Shown here one piece after another: positions 21,550-33,447 of a stretch of 64,000 nt of DNA. The stretch's first letter is position 1. Every line of letters starts with the position of its first letter. The position numbers and the translations under genes were made by a program. Origin of the DNA: Balaenoptera acutorostrata (lineage: Eukaryota > Chordata > Mammalia > Artiodactyla > Balaenopteridae); NCBI RefSeq assembly GCF_949987535.1, contig NC_080066.1, positions 133,962,335 through 134,026,334 on the forward strand, read 5' to 3'. The notes under the pieces are model-generated. The model worked only from the letters and a program-made list of their open reading frames with translations. It was not told where the DNA came from and made no database searches.

Positions 21550-22120
21550 CTTTATTCATTCAATCAACGAACATTTATTGAGTGTCTCCTATGTATCTAG
21601 GCAGCATGCTAGATGCTGAAGATACGATGATGAGCAACAACAAACATGGTCTCTGCTCTCTAATAGAACTTACAATCTCTTGAGGGAAACATTAGTGAAG
21701 TAATCACCCCGAAAAGCCAGAGTTTAATTGCGTATAGAAATAAATGCTGTGAAGGCAAGGCACTTGGTTCAGTGAGAACCTATCATCCAGGAACCTGACC
21801 TAGATTTGGGGAGGGGGAGCAGGGAGCAAGGAAAGATTTTGCTGATATTTGAAAGAAGAGTGAAATTTACCAGATGATATGAAGGGCTCAAGGGGAGCTG
21901 CAGGTTGGGGAAAATGGCATGTGCGAAGGACAATGTAACTAGAGTTGAAAGACCAATGATAGGAGTGGTGCAAATTGAGACTGCAGAGAGAGGCAGAGGC
22001 TGGATCACACAAGGATGCATAGGGCTGCCAAGGCTTTGAGTCTTTATTCTAAGTACAGTGGAAAACTCTGGAAGGGTTTCAAGCTGGGCCTCCAGGTTGA
22101 GGGGAGCTATGCCCTGTGGA
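21550..22120 (-). mobile_element. L2 LINE, long 3' fragment
   Basis: The reverse-complement L2 end is clear: ttcattcaatcaacgaacat, ttattgagtgtctcctatgt, then ggtctctgctctctaataga. Further along are atttgaaagaagagtg and gagtctttattctaagtaca, gtggaaaactctggaagggt, the upstream L2 blocks. About 570 bp. Confidence 0.85.
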
Positions 22121-22899
22121 TTAACATGTTAAGATTCATTTAAAAGAATACATGCAATTATTTTGGTGTATAAGCTTTCTTCTCTTGGGTTTGTTGAATA
22201 GCTGACTCTAGATGCAGGTGATGCACTGAAGGTAGGAGTGAGCCGTGAAGAAAATTGGCCTGCCCCCCTTTGCAAAGTAACTACCCAAGATGAGTTGGTA
22301 TAGGCTTTGAAGCAAATCAGTTTCTTCAGACATAATATTTGGGGTTGATGACACAGCCAGGACCACTGCTGCTGCTGCCTGTGGCTCACCACAGTCCCCT
22401 GGGAAAATTCCAGATGCTTCTGCCAACAAATTTGTCTGGCGTTCAAACCCCTGGTCATGGGGCTTCTGCCTCATGTTCCTTCCTTCTACCTCCAACTCTT
22501 GTACTGCTTTTGATCGATGAAATCTAGGTTCTATGTCTGCTCCCCATCTGAAAAGGAGTCTGGAAAATCTAGGAGCTCTGCCTTGGGCAGGCAGGACTCA
22601 GAATGTAGGAAATAGCAAACTGTCAAAATATAGTTCCAAGGTGCTGGGCACTAAAAATAACAGATTCCCACAACAGTTATTATAGTAATTACAGTAGCTC
22701 ATGTATAAGCCATGGGACCACCATAGCTTAACAGTAAACAACAGTTTGTGGTTCAACCAGTAGTTTCTCTGGAGAAATATATGTATCATTTATTAAATGG
22801 TAGAGATTACCTTTCAAACCATCATGGAAAAAATGGATTACTCAAAAAACATACTATTTTGAAATATTAAAGTTGGATTAACATCCTACTCCTCGCTCC
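22121..22899. other. Unique sequence, nothing recognised
   Basis: Several overlapping ORFs of 62-109 codons (22129-22527, both strands) are in mutually exclusive frames and show no domain. Confidence 0.4.
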
Positions 22900-23275
22900 A
22901 AATAAACTCATATTGTTTTATAACAGCAAAAATACTGGGAAGAACTTAATCTCTATCAATAAGGCACTAATTAAATAAAACACACATTTGGGAAGATGTC
23001 CAAGACAAATTGACATATGAAAAAAGCTAATTGCATAACAATAAATACAGTAAATATAGTATGATGATAGATAAGATCTATCATCTTTCTAATCTATCTG
23101 TTATATATATGGCAATATTCTTTATGTGCAAAAAAATTTCACAAAAGATATTCAATGCACAGCATGACCTGATACTGGGTGATATCAGGGTGCAGATGGG
23201 GAAGATCTTATTTTCATTTTTAAGTTCTTTTCCAGTAAGCATATATTACTTCGATGCTTGAAAAAAGAAATTAAC
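22900..23275 (+). mobile_element. L1M 3' end
   Basis: tgttttataacagcaaaaat, actgggaagaacttaatctc, then gatgtccaagacaaattgac and aaatatagtatgatg, ending in agcatatattacttcgatgc and an A-run. This is the classic 3'UTR order of old L1s, with high divergence. Confidence 0.7.
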
Positions 23276-24239
23276 ACAGTTGGAAAGAAAGAGAAATGCT
23301 TAGGACCTAGAAGTTAGACATTAATTGAATTCAAGCCAAGTGTACAGATAGGAGTGTCTGAAATGGATTTTCCCCCTTCTGATGATGATATATTTGGAAA
23401 GGCCTGGAAACAGCATTGAAGTCCAAAACTGTCATCTCCATCAAAAAAAGGGAGTTGGTCTGTGCATTATGGGAAGATAAAAAGGGGAAGTGAACTGAAT
23501 ATTACATTAATAACAAAAGTAAATATCTTTGTTTAAAACAACAACCCTGAGCTATTGAATCGCAGCAGTCAGAACCAGACGAGAACAGGACTAACTGCCC
23601 AGATAAGACCTTGCCAAGAGTGAAAGTATCAGCAAGAGGAAATGTATGCTAGTCTAAAACTCAATTAATTTCATCAAGGGTATCACTGAAAACAAATTAT
23701 CATGTATGATAACACAGAACCCTAGCAAGCCAAAGGACAAAGATAACGCTCAAGTTCAAAGGCTTGCAGTTTACTTTGTTTTTAGTAAGCTACATTTTCT
23801 CTAAACCTAAGACGAATAATTAAAGGATGTTTCCTGTGCTGTTTCTGGTATTAATTAAAGCTGTCCAATGGAACTGATAGGAGAACAATAGTAACAGAGC
23901 CAGCCAGCTTCAAGTGCACTGCTTGTTGCAAATCAACAGATAATTTGCCTTATGGTAGTAGCTGAATTTCACTTGTTCATTATTTGGAGTTAAAGCAATG
24001 CGAAGTGTATCCTCGTTCTCAATAATTGCCCTTTGTTTTCCCTTTGGTGAAATTAAGACGGGAGCAGAATGAAAGCTTGGTATCTGCACAAGCACAGACA
24101 GACGTTCCTCTGTAGGTGGCTGAAGTCTTCCCGCAGTAGCCATTGGCTCGTGCACAGTCTGATTATCTTTGTTTGGTCACTCAAATGTGGTTGTTTTTGC
24201 TTTTTGATGTATTAAAGAAAAATGCAGAGTTGAGGAAAC
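23276..24239. other. Unique sequence, possible conserved non-coding
   Basis: No repeat was recognised. Around 23810-24170 the sequence has several homeodomain-like TAATTAAA/ATTAATTAA words. An open frame lies on the minus strand (23910-24155) with unidentifiable product (EERLSVLVQIPSFHSAPVLI and onward). Whether it is conserved cannot be judged from one genome. Confidence 0.3.
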
Positions 24240-24415
24240 GGCTCAGGAATGAAGGCTGTGGCTCTGTTCTCACTCCCAGCTGTGACTCATGTCTCTAATG
24301 AGGCTTGCAGCAGGCACTTAACTCCTGTGTCTCAGCGTCTTCATCCATAAAATAGAAGTGGCAGCACCACACTCTGCAAGGGATTTTTTGAAATTAGCTA
24401 ATCAGTGTGAAGAAA
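24240..24415 (+). mobile_element. MIR SINE
   Basis: cactcccagctgtgactcat, ggcacttaactcctgtgtct, cagcgtcttcatccataaaa, the MIR sense core, diverged. Confidence 0.7.
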
Positions 24416-24424
24416 TCTGGAAAA

Positions 24425-24506
24425 AAAATCTCTCTCTCAATCTCCTACCTATCTCCCTATGTATCTGTCTACCTACCTGTCTGTCTCCCTAGCTAGCTAG
24501 CTAGCA
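24425..24506. repeat. Imperfect tetranucleotide microsatellite
   Basis: ctctctctcaatctcctacc, then ctatctccctatgtatctgt and ctgtctccctagctagctag: mixed CTAC/CTGT/CTAG units. Confidence 0.85.
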
Positions 24507-24830
24507 TCCTCTGGCAATAAGGATTACTAAATGTAAAACAAATTGTCAAGGAGGAGTACTTGGGAGTACAGGGGAGAGCTTTAAGAATAGAATACATTTT
24601 TATTTCTCCGGGGTGGTCCTAAGGGAGCTGAAGGCAAACACTGGAACTAGATAACCTCTCCAAGTCTTTTCCAGTTCTTTGATTTCATAGTGTCAAATCC
24701 TGAAAGATTGTCTGGGTTATATCTACTAAAATATATGTACCGTTCTAGTCATTGAAAGACAATAATATATTATAGTGTTTGTGTGTTTTACAAATTGAGC
24801 AAAACTGCTGATCTATGAACAAGGTTTTTT

Positions 24831-25135
24831 AAAAAATAAATTTATTTATTTATTTATTTTTGGCTGCATTGGGTCTTCTTTGCTGCACGTGGGCTTTCTT
24901 TAGTTGCGTCTAGTGGGGGCTGCTCTTCGTTGTGCGGGCTTCTCATGGCAGTGGCTTCTCTTGTAGCAGAGCACGGGCTCTAGGCGTGAGGGCTTCAGTA
25001 GTTGTGGCATGCAGGCTCAGTAGTTGTGGCTAACGGGCCCTAAAGGGCAGGCTCAGTAGTTGGATCTCAGGGTTCGAACCCGTGTCCCCCGCACTGGCAG
25101 GCGGGTTCTTAACCACTGCGCCCCCAGGGAAGCCC
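24831..25135 (-). mobile_element. CHR SINE, older subfamily, full length
   Basis: It starts on the plus strand with the (TTTA)n tail and tttttggctgcattgggtct. Near its minus-strand head it reads caccactgcgcccccag followed by ggaagccc at 25135. A tRNA B-box complement (gggttcgaacccgtg) lies near 25070. Flanks tatgaacaaggtttt (24814-24828) and tatgaaaaagtttta (25136-25150) are a slightly worn target duplication. Confidence 0.92.
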
Positions 25136-25150
25136 TATGAAAAAGTTTTA

Positions 25151-26184
25151 AATCTCAACTAGTATCGTTCTTGCAAACCTCAGGAAATGTTCTAAAATCT
25201 TGACTTATGAACATGAATTTCAGCAAAGACATTGGTTTACTTACTTTCAATTAAAATTCTAAAGGAGCCCAAATATCTTGAGAAGAAAAGATACAGAAAT
25301 TGTTTTCAAATACAGATACGCACCCTCACAAATAAAATAATTTAATGAACATATGGATTTTTGCAAATGCTGGAGCTTGCTGCCAATTTTGCAGTTAATA
25401 TTTCTGAAAGTCAGCATATGCTGATCACCATGTGTTTATAAAACATTCTCAATAGTGAAGACAAAAGATTGGGCTTTGGCACGTTTACTGACCACATGGG
25501 CAATTATATCAGACTCTTACTTCACCCAGAAACCAGGAGAGTAAAGTAAGGAAGCCTCTTCTGCAGCTTTATGTGATCTGTGTTAATACCTTAGGACTCC
25601 TGATGTAATTGCTTTCTGTGTGAACAGCTCACCAACATAAAAACAAATGAAAATAGTCCTTTAAGTATTTAGTAATTGTAAAAATATTTGGGAAGATAAA
25701 AACGTGGGATTTTGTGTGATATTTTCCAATGACAGCTGGAAATATGATTTTTCTTTACTTCAGGAAACTAAAACCTCTGGGATTTTTCAAATATTTATTT
25801 TGGACAAAGACTATGAAAACATTCAGTATTTACCCTGGTGCCATTTGAAACTCATGTTTTGTAGGTTTGGGTCATTTGGGCCTGAGATGGGCTCAAGCAA
25901 ATTTGCATTTGAGTAGATGTAACTTTGACTTGGAGCAAAACACTGCCTGTCACAGATTTGCTGCTATGGAGAAAAACTCAAACCATGAATTAGTATCTTT
26001 AAAAATGTCTTTTTCAAGATTGTGATCCTTTGGGGAGGTCTGAAAGTCAGGGATTTCAGGCTTTCCCTAAATAAAGGGGATCTGGTACATCTGGAAGATG
26101 CATTTTTTTCCCTCTTCCTTACAGAGTCACTGGATTTCAGGCTAACTTATCCATTGAGATACCAGGAAAGCCCTACCACTCTCA
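25151..26184. other. Unique sequence, nothing recognised
   Basis: About 1 kb without any recognised repeat or gene. Confidence 0.4.
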
Positions 26185-26243
26185 TTCTCTGTCTTCTCTA
26201 ACCAGGACAGGTGGAAAAAGTCCTGGTTAGAGAAGACAGAGAA
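26185..26243. repeat. Perfect inverted repeat, 24-bp arms, 11-nt loop
   Basis: The left arm 26185-26208 begins ttctctgtcttctctaacca and the right arm 26220-26243 begins gtcctggttagagaagacag. They pair at every position. The loop is aggtggaaaaa. It is in otherwise unique DNA. As RNA it would form a 24-bp stem. Confidence 0.95.
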
Positions 26244-26439
26244 AGAAACAGTCTCTGACAGTTATGGAATAAGATGGCATTTATATAACAGGCGCTCTTT
26301 CAGCTCTGCTCCCAAGAGCTGCACCTGTGCCTTCTCTTCATGGTGGGGAGGAAGGAGGGAGGGTGTTTTTTTCATTTACTTTATCTGCAAAGTCTCACAG
26401 AAGCATCTTGTGTCAATGTGTTCTCCTATTTTATTTACC

Positions 26440-26890
26440 CCCATGTTTTTTCACCTGGTTAAAGTTATGGGCTTACAATCATTTCAGCATCTTAAAATGA
26501 TTTCCCACTTTTAATGAGGTAGTGAGGATGTGAGTTTGAGAAAGACAAAGATTTAGGCAAGGAAGCCAGTAAAGTAGGCAAAGCAGAACAAGGTTGGGGA
26601 CGAGTCTGGGAATATCTGCATGGGAGCAGGTATTTTTTGAGCCTGAGGAGTGAGAACTTTCTATGGAGATAAGACTTTGTCTTTCTAGAAGAGGATCTCA
26701 TCTAGCCAGTGTCTGCCCAGAAGTCTCCCAGTAGAGCTTGGAAAAAATTAAAAAAATAAAAATGCTCTATCTCTTGTCTCAGTTGTAGTTCCCTCTACAG
26801 GGGGACCTGGACAGCAGACAGTCCAGTAAAGCATTGAATTCCCTTACCTAGAAGTGTACAGAGAGCAGCCAGATACCTATATGGTCAGCT
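26440..26890 (+). repeat. Unclassified interspersed repeat, copy A
   Basis: gcttacaatcatttcagcat, cttaaaatgatttcc (26471-26505) and later tctacagggggacctgga plus attcccttacctag (26800-26855) recur in the same order near 32060-32265. The two are probably diverged copies of one family, perhaps an LTR or DNA element. Confidence 0.45.
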
Positions 26891-27133
26891 GAGGCAGAGA
26901 TGGACACTGTGATTTTAACCTAAATCATAATTTCTTCTTGATTCAATGTCAAAACTTAGTAACATGATTTTTAACCAAGGAGTTAGGTATTTGAAAAAAA
27001 AACTTGTGTGAAAACTCAGTATACAAAACAAATACAAGTAGAGCTGTTCTTGGTCCATGGTGGGATGAGAGCCTGAGATCCAGCTCACTTGACCTCCCCC
27101 AGTCCCTGAGAATCTGTCCTCAGAGCATCATGT
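26891..27133. other. Unique sequence
   Basis: Nothing recognised between copy A and the left target duplication of the L1. Confidence 0.4.
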
Positions 27134-27149
27134 GAAAATCATTGCTGTA
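27134..27149. repeat. Target site duplication, left (gaaaatcattgctgta)
   Basis: Matches 29079-29094 (gaaagtcattgctgta) with one difference. Confidence 0.85.
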
Positions 27150-29083
27150 GGATACAAGATTAACATACAGAATCTGTGTCATTTCTTTACACTAACAATG
27201 ACATATCAGAAAGGGAAAGTAAAAAAAAAAAAAACCCCTTTTAAAATCACATAAAAAAATAAATAAAACATTTAGGAACAAACCTGACCAAGGAGGTGAA
27301 AGACTTACATGTTGAGAACTATAAAAGAAATTGAAGATGATTCAAAAAATGAAAAGATATTCCATGCTCTTGGACTGGAACGATTAATATTTTTAAAGTG
27401 GCCATACTACCCAAAGCAATCTGTAGATTTAGTGCAATCCCTATCAAATTACCCATGACATTTTTCACAGAACTAGAACAAAGAATCCTAAAATTTATAT
27501 GGAACCACAAAAGACCCAGAATTGCCAAAGCAATCCTGAGGAAAAAGAACAAAGCTGGAGGCATAACCCTCCCAGACTTCAGAAAACACTACAGAGCTAC
27601 AGTAATCAAAACAGCATGGTATTGGCACAAAACAGACATATGGATCAATGGAGCAGAATAGAGAGCCTAGAAATAAACCCACACACCTGCAGTCAATTAA
27701 TCTTCAACAAAGGAGGCAACAATATACAATGGAGAAAAGACAGTCTCTTCAGCAAGTGGTGTTGGGAAAGCTGGACAGCCACATGTAAATCAATGAAGTT
27801 AGAACACACCTTCACACCATACAAAAAAGTAAACTCAAAATGGCTTAAAGACTTAAATATAAGACATGACACCATAAAACTCCTAGAAGAGAACATAGGC
27901 TAAACATTCTCTGACATAAATTGTACCAACGTTTTCTTAGGTCAGTCTCCCAAGGCAATAGAAATAAAAGCAAAAATAAACAAATGGGACCTAATCAAAC
28001 TTATAAGCTTTTGCATGGCAAAGGAAACCATAAACAAAATGAAAAGACAACCTATGGACTAGGAGAAAATATTGGTAAATGATGCGACTGACAAAGGCTT
28101 AATTTCCAAAATATACAAAAAGCTCATACCACTCAATAACCAAAAAAACAAACAACACAATAAAAAATGGGCAGAAGACCTAAATAGACATTTCTCCAAA
28201 GAAGACATACAGATGGTCAATAGGCACATGGAAAGCTGCTCAACATCGCTAATTATTAGAGAAATGCAAATCAAAACTACAAAGAGGTATCATCTCACTG
28301 GTCAGAATGGCCATCATTAAAATTCTACAAACAATAAATGCTGGAGAGGGTGTATAGAAAAGGAAACCCTCCTACACTGTTGGTGGGAATGTAAATTGTT
28401 GCAGCCACTATGGAAAACAGTATGGCGGTTCCTTAACAAACTAAAAATAGAGTTGCCATATGATCCAGCAATCCCACGCCTGGGCATATATCCAGAGAAA
28501 ACCATAATTTGAAAAGATACATGCATCCCAATATTCATTTATTTACAGTAATCAAGACCTGGAAACAATCTAAATGTCCATCAACAGATGAATGGATAAA
28601 GAAGATGTGGTATATGTATACAATGCAATACTACTCAGTCATTATAAAGAATGAAATAATGCCATTTGCAGCAACATGGATGAACCTAGAGATTATCATA
28701 TTAAGTGAAGTAAGTCAGACAGAGAAAGCCAAATATATGATATCACTTATATGTGGAATCTAAGAAAATGAACTTATTTACAAAACAGAAATAGACTCAC
28801 AGACATAAAAAACAAACTTATGGTTACCAAAGGGGAAAGGGGGGGGAGGGAGAAATTAGGCATTTGGGATTAGCAGATACAAACTACTATATATAAAATA
28901 GATAAACAACAAGGTCCTACTGTATAGCACAGAGAACTATATTCAATACTCTGTAATTAACCATAATAGAAAAGAATATGGAAAAGAATATGTATATATA
29001 TGTATAACTGAATCACTTTGTTGTACACCAGAAACTAACACAACATTGTAGATCAACTGCACTTCAATTAAAAAAAAAGAAAG
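27150..29083 (+). mobile_element. L1, 5'-truncated, 1.9 kb
   Basis: It begins in the middle of ORF2 and runs through the end of ORF2 (near 28770) and a 3'UTR with ttagcagatacaaactacta, ggtcctactgtatagcacag and the final ttgtagatcaactgcacttc plus A-run. The flanking 16-bp duplication (one mismatch) supports a normal target-primed insertion. It is intermediate in age: frames are broken in many places. Confidence 0.93.
27270..28770 (+). pseudogene. L1 ORF2, C-terminal half, broken
   Basis: Successive frames give the L1 ORF2 text: [19 protein letters not shown] and [18 protein letters not shown] (27398-27661). [19 protein letters not shown] and [16 protein letters not shown] (27700-27903) follow. 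[19 protein letters not shown] (28180-28240) comes next, then [13 protein letters not shown] (28560). At least three frame changes and an internal stop (taa at 27901) separate them. The endonuclease and the catalytic reverse-transcriptase core are missing because of the 5' truncation. Confidence 0.88.
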
Positions 29084-29094
29084 TCATTGCTGTA
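29079..29094. repeat. Target site duplication, right
   Basis: Partner of 27134-27149. Confidence 0.85.
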
Positions 29095-29234
29095 ACCAAA
29101 CACCTCTGCTTTGAATTCACACACACCTAGCACACCACATATTATAAATAGATTCTCTTTTTCCCTATTGTGAGTTACATACTGCCAGTCTTCAGTATTC
29201 CTGTGACCTATACATTAAACAGTCCATGATTTCA

Positions 29235-29350
29235 TCCACTCGCACACAAATGCTTACCATTATGTTCCAGGCACTGTCCTAATAGCAGGTATACAGTGAC
29301 GAGTCACATGGCAATCATCCCTGCCCACAGAGAACTGTACTACAGAATGA
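29235..29350 (-). mobile_element. L2 LINE 3' end fragment
   Basis: tgttccaggcactgtcctaa, ggtatacagtgacgagtca, then catccctgcccacagagaac, the L2 terminus in reverse. Confidence 0.7.
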
Positions 29351-29699
29351 AGCTTTAGTGAATGGATAAAGTGGTCACAAAAATAGCAGCATTTCCATTC
29401 CCATCCTCCTTCTCCACATTTTCCTTCTCCTCTGAGCTGTTCCTTTACAACCTCTAACTCAGGAATCCAAGGCTCTAATGGTATTTTCACTTTTCTCACT
29501 TGACCATATAAGCACTCCAGGTGAATTCTTGAGCAATAGCATTGGTATTGGATGGGGGAGATGGATCATGTCACAAATCATCTGCAAAAGCCTGGAAGTT
29601 TTAGTTCACTGCAAGTGTGTGACAGTGTTCACAAAAAGAGCTGGGTTGCATGGACAGGAACGAAGTCGTGATCCACTGAACTTCCCGTCCTGCTCTCTT
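29351..29699. other. Unique sequence, nothing recognised
   Basis: No supported feature. Confidence 0.4.
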
Positions 29700-30185
29700 C
29701 CCTCTCTTCAGACTACTTCCAGGGACCAGGAACAGTTCTGGGAGGCATTTTGATAAGGAAACTGACCAACTAGAAAGCATCCTGCAGAGGTAAAGCAGGA
29801 CCATAGGAGACTCATGGGAGATTAACTGAAGAATTCCTTAAGGAAGTGGGGATATTTAGCCAGAAGAGGACAAAGTGCCTTTACTCTGTGTGTGTCCAGA
29901 GGAGAAATGTATATGAAAGTTATTGGCAACCTTTAATAGAGCTACTGTGTTAAAGAGGAACAGCTTGACCTATGTTCTACAAGGAAGAGCCAGAATTAAT
30001 GAGCAAACATTAAAGGGGAGAATATTTGGGCTCAATATAAGGAAGACTTTCCTAATTATTGCAATGTTCCAAGCATGGAATGGGCTGTCTCACAAAGGAG
30101 TGAGGGCCCTGTAACTGAAAACATTCAGGTTAGGACTAAATACCCATCAATTAGGGTGATGTAATGGAGATTCCTGTGACTGTTT
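29700..30185 (+). mobile_element. L3/CR1-type LINE relic
   Basis: gggaggcattttgataagga, gtggggatatttagccagaa, gggctcaatataaggaagac, tttcctaattattgcaatgt, tggaatgggctgtctcacaa follow, in order, the CR1/L3 3' region known from amniotes. It is one of the oldest repeats in the window. Confidence 0.7.
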
Positions 30186-30700
30186 CAACAAGCATATTTG
30201 TACACCGGTCATGTAGATGATGAGAGACATAGAGAGGAAGGACAAATGCTTCCTCCTTCAAAGAGCACACAGTTTAAAGAGACCACCAAGTAAGCAAACC
30301 AAGAGTGACAATAAGGTATAATACATGCAATCAAAGGACTATGTGCCACATTCTAACTAGCAGAGAGAGAAAACTTGATGCTATGGTGGAGGTGGGAGGA
30401 GACTAAAAATGGAAGCAGAGATTTTACAGAGAAAGTGATGCTTGAGCACATTTGAGGGATAAGTAGAAATTTTGTTTTTGTTTTGTTTGCGGATCCTGTT
30501 GTTCAATAAGTGGCGGTCCAGAAGGAGGACATTCGGGATAAAGAGGAGGTGGTTGTATATGCAAAAGGCATGGGAGGAGGAACAGCATGGCTTATCAGGG
30601 AACCAAATGGCTTTCAATGTCTAGAGCATGAGGTGGTGGGGAAAGTGAGGAGATGGGAAGTGGCGGAGACCGGGACGAGGTGGGAGGTCAAGAAAGAGAA
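30186..30700 (-). mobile_element. L2 LINE fragment, diverged
   Basis: aagagcacacagtttaaaga, tgcttgagcacatttgaggg, gcaaaaggcatgggaggagg, aacagcatgg are reverse L2 landmarks. The boundaries are uncertain. Confidence 0.55.
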
Positions 30701-31129
30701 TGGCCTTTGATCTTGAACAGAAGGGATTCTCTCACAGAGATAAGAGGAAATACACAGGGATATGGAGAGAGTAAGGACTGGTCAGTAAGATAAATATGGC
30801 TAGTGACAACATAACTTTCCGTGACATAAGGGGTGAATGGCTCAGAGTGAGGGAATGAAGGTGGTTGTGTGGGTATTTTATTGAGACTGTCACAAAGGGT
30901 TAGCAAAATTGTGGGTAATGTGAAATAAAGGTAAAATGATTGATAGATTATCAACTTAAGGACCCAAAATGAGGATGAAACTTGTAGCATCACAAGCCTG
31001 TGATTTTCTTCAGCAGCATTCAGATGTATGGTAGGTCAAAGCAGATGACCTCTAAGGTCTTTTCTAAATTCAAGATTCCCAAATTCCATGATTTGCCATC
31101 ATTCCTTCTTGGGCATATGGAGTATTTCT
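30701..31129. other. Unique sequence, nothing recognised
   Basis: It may be more of the L2, too diverged to say. Confidence 0.35.
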
Positions 31130-31670
31130 TTTTGTTTGTTTTTTGTTAAAACTTTTTTTTGCATATACCATACAATTTACCAAGTAAAATTATAAAATTC
31201 AATGTTTTTTAGTATATTCACAGAGTTGTACAAGCATTACCTCATTTGGTTTTGGAACATTTTCATCACCCCAAAAAGATGTCCCCCTTAGCAGTCACCC
31301 CCTACCTTACCCGGCTCCTGGCAACTACTAATCTATTTTCTGTACCTATAGGCATGTCTATGCTGGACATTTCATATAAATGGAATCATACAATATATGG
31401 CCTTTTGTGGCTAGCTTCTTTCACTTAGCATAACATTTTCAAAGTTCATCCATGTTGTACAGCATGAATCAGTAGTCCATTCCTTTTTATGGCTGAATAA
31501 TACTTCATTATATGGATATACCACATTTGTTTATCCATTCATCAGCTGATGGGCATTAGGTTGTTTTCATTCTTTGAATATCTTGAGTAATGTTGCTATG
31601 AACATTCATGCACAAGTTTTTGTGTGGACCCTGTTTTCATTTCTTTTAGCATAATAAATATTTTTTGACC
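31130..31670 (-). mobile_element. L1M-class L1 3' fragment
   Basis: gcatataccatacaatttac, tattcacagagttgtacaag, ctcctggcaactactaatct, ggctgaataatacttcatta, gttgctatgaacattcatgc: the reverse complement of an old L1 3' end, ending in ataataaatatttt. Confidence 0.85.
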
Positions 31671-31902
31671 CCGAATGTCTGAGGTATCATATGATGGGTT
31701 CACTGTGTTTTCAGAACTACTGCAACATTTCTAAGTGAAATTGTAGAATTTTCATCCTACCAACTCCCCCAAAGTACAAAATAGCAGCACCCTTTGGGGT
31801 CTATCTATAGACTTTTATTCTCTTCCTGTGGGAGGCCTGCCTGCAAATTCCAGGGAATGAGGCATATCTAAGAGGCCCTGTATGCTGTTTCCCTCACAAA
31901 GC

Positions 31903-31965
31903 ATGTGTGTGTGTGTGTATATATATATATATACACACACATACACATATACATACATTTATATA
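31903..31965. repeat. Compound (TG)n(TA)n(CA)n microsatellite
   Basis: catgtgtgtgtgtgtgtata followed by tatatatatatacacacaca, which is self-complementary and could form a cruciform. Confidence 0.93.
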
Positions 31966-32029
31966 TTAATTTACAGTGTTTGTAAATAGATTACATATAT
32001 TATGATAGAATGTTGTTGTTTTTTCATCT

Positions 32030-32300
32030 GATTAAGGGAAAATCTTTTTCCCCCTAGCTGTGGGTTCATAGCCATTTCATCACCTTGAAATGATTCTCCT
32101 CTCCTGTCTGCTCTGCCTTATAAGGACACATGAAAGGGAGAAATTTGGGCAAAGTTCCAGTGGGGCAACGGATGCCTTTCTCAAGGTAGAAGAGAGTTAC
32201 CTGGCCAAAGCTCTTGTAGGTCACTTTATGTAGGGGGACGAAGTACAGTTAACCCCTTACCTGCATGAGTTCCTACTCAGCAATCCTGAATAGGAAAAAG
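32030..32300 (+). repeat. Unclassified interspersed repeat, copy B
   Basis: gttcatagccatttcatcac, cttgaaatgattctcc and later tgtagggggacgaagtacag, ccccttacctgcatg parallel copy A at 26440-26890 in order and strand. Confidence 0.45.
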
Positions 32301-33312
32301 GGAAAACAGGGCCCATTGGACAGTCCAACTTTTCATACTTTAACAGGGGACTGAATCAAGGGGATTTATTAATAGGAAACTGGCTCAGGAAGCATTAGTA
32401 CTCAAGCTTGTATGTGGTGACTGAATTTGGTAGGCCTCCAACTCTGGGAGGACCTTCTCCTAAGGCCACTCACAACATCACCAGGGAAGAAATGAAAACT
32501 CTCCTTGTCCTTAGGTCTGCAAGATCCCTGGCAGTGCAACTCTGGCAGTAGGGTCTCTGTTTTCTCCTAGCTTCACCCCCATTTCCATGCTTCTCTGAAA
32601 ACCCACACAGATTCAGGGATGTAGAGTTGAGATGGAGACTAATTCAGAAAGCTCTGAGTAGGTTCTTCTTCGGCTCCTTGACTCTCACCTGCCCCAAGTC
32701 CTTCCACACTCCTCCATCTGCCCAGATTGTTCTTTCTTCCCTATGTTTCCCATCTGCCCAGGAGCTTGTTCTCTGTTCTCTTCAGGAAACCAGATGTGAG
32801 GACATTCACTCTGCTCCCACGGCAGAAGGGGTGCTCTCATCCAGGAATAACTTATACTCTAGTTTAGAGAGCAGCATTTTATAAGAAACTCTGTAACAGC
32901 CACCGTGGAATGTTCTTACAAATTACAGAAATATTCACGCTGACATTATCCATTTTAATAACTGTCTCCCAACAGATATGGAGATATCACCATCACCAGC
33001 CTTCCTAAAAGTGGACCAGTGAAAAGATAAAATTTAACTGAGTCAGAACGGAACTGGACATGTGAGGTGTTGCTCATAATCAGAAGAAATAATTCAAAGT
33101 ATCATAAACTGTTATCTTACTGTGGCCAAACCTAAATCTTGCAGTTAGTTCCTAAGAGCTTTAGCAATAGATGTTTTTAGCAGAAAATAAGACTATTATG
33201 AAATTTAAAAAAATATTTTAAAATGGTGATTGAGGGCTTTTGTTTCTAAGTAGGATGGAATAGAAAGCGACAGAACACCACTCCCAATGTAACAGCTAAA
33301 AGAGGCAGGTAA
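32301..33312. other. Unique sequence, nothing recognised
   Basis: The ORF at 32627-32884 has no domain. No repeat could be named. Confidence 0.4.
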
Positions 33313-33447
33313 TTTGAAAAAATATATAGAAACATATAATTTACTTTAAAACATGTATAACATATAAAAATATACATTTATATATAAATATAAAGATTAT
33401 ATATTATATTTATATATTAAAATATATACATTATATTTATATAAATA
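33313..33447. repeat. AT-rich low-complexity tract
   Basis: Irregular TATAT/ATATA words with few G or C. It borders the Tigger element. Confidence 0.85.

Noticed and set aside
23910..24155. 81-codon minus-strand ORF with protein-like composition
   Set aside because: No family match, no splice signals or pyrimidine tract upstream of the start; kept only as part of a unique region.
31903..31965. Cruciform or regulatory role for the TG/TA/CA run
   Set aside because: Compound microsatellites of this kind are common and nothing around it indicates function.
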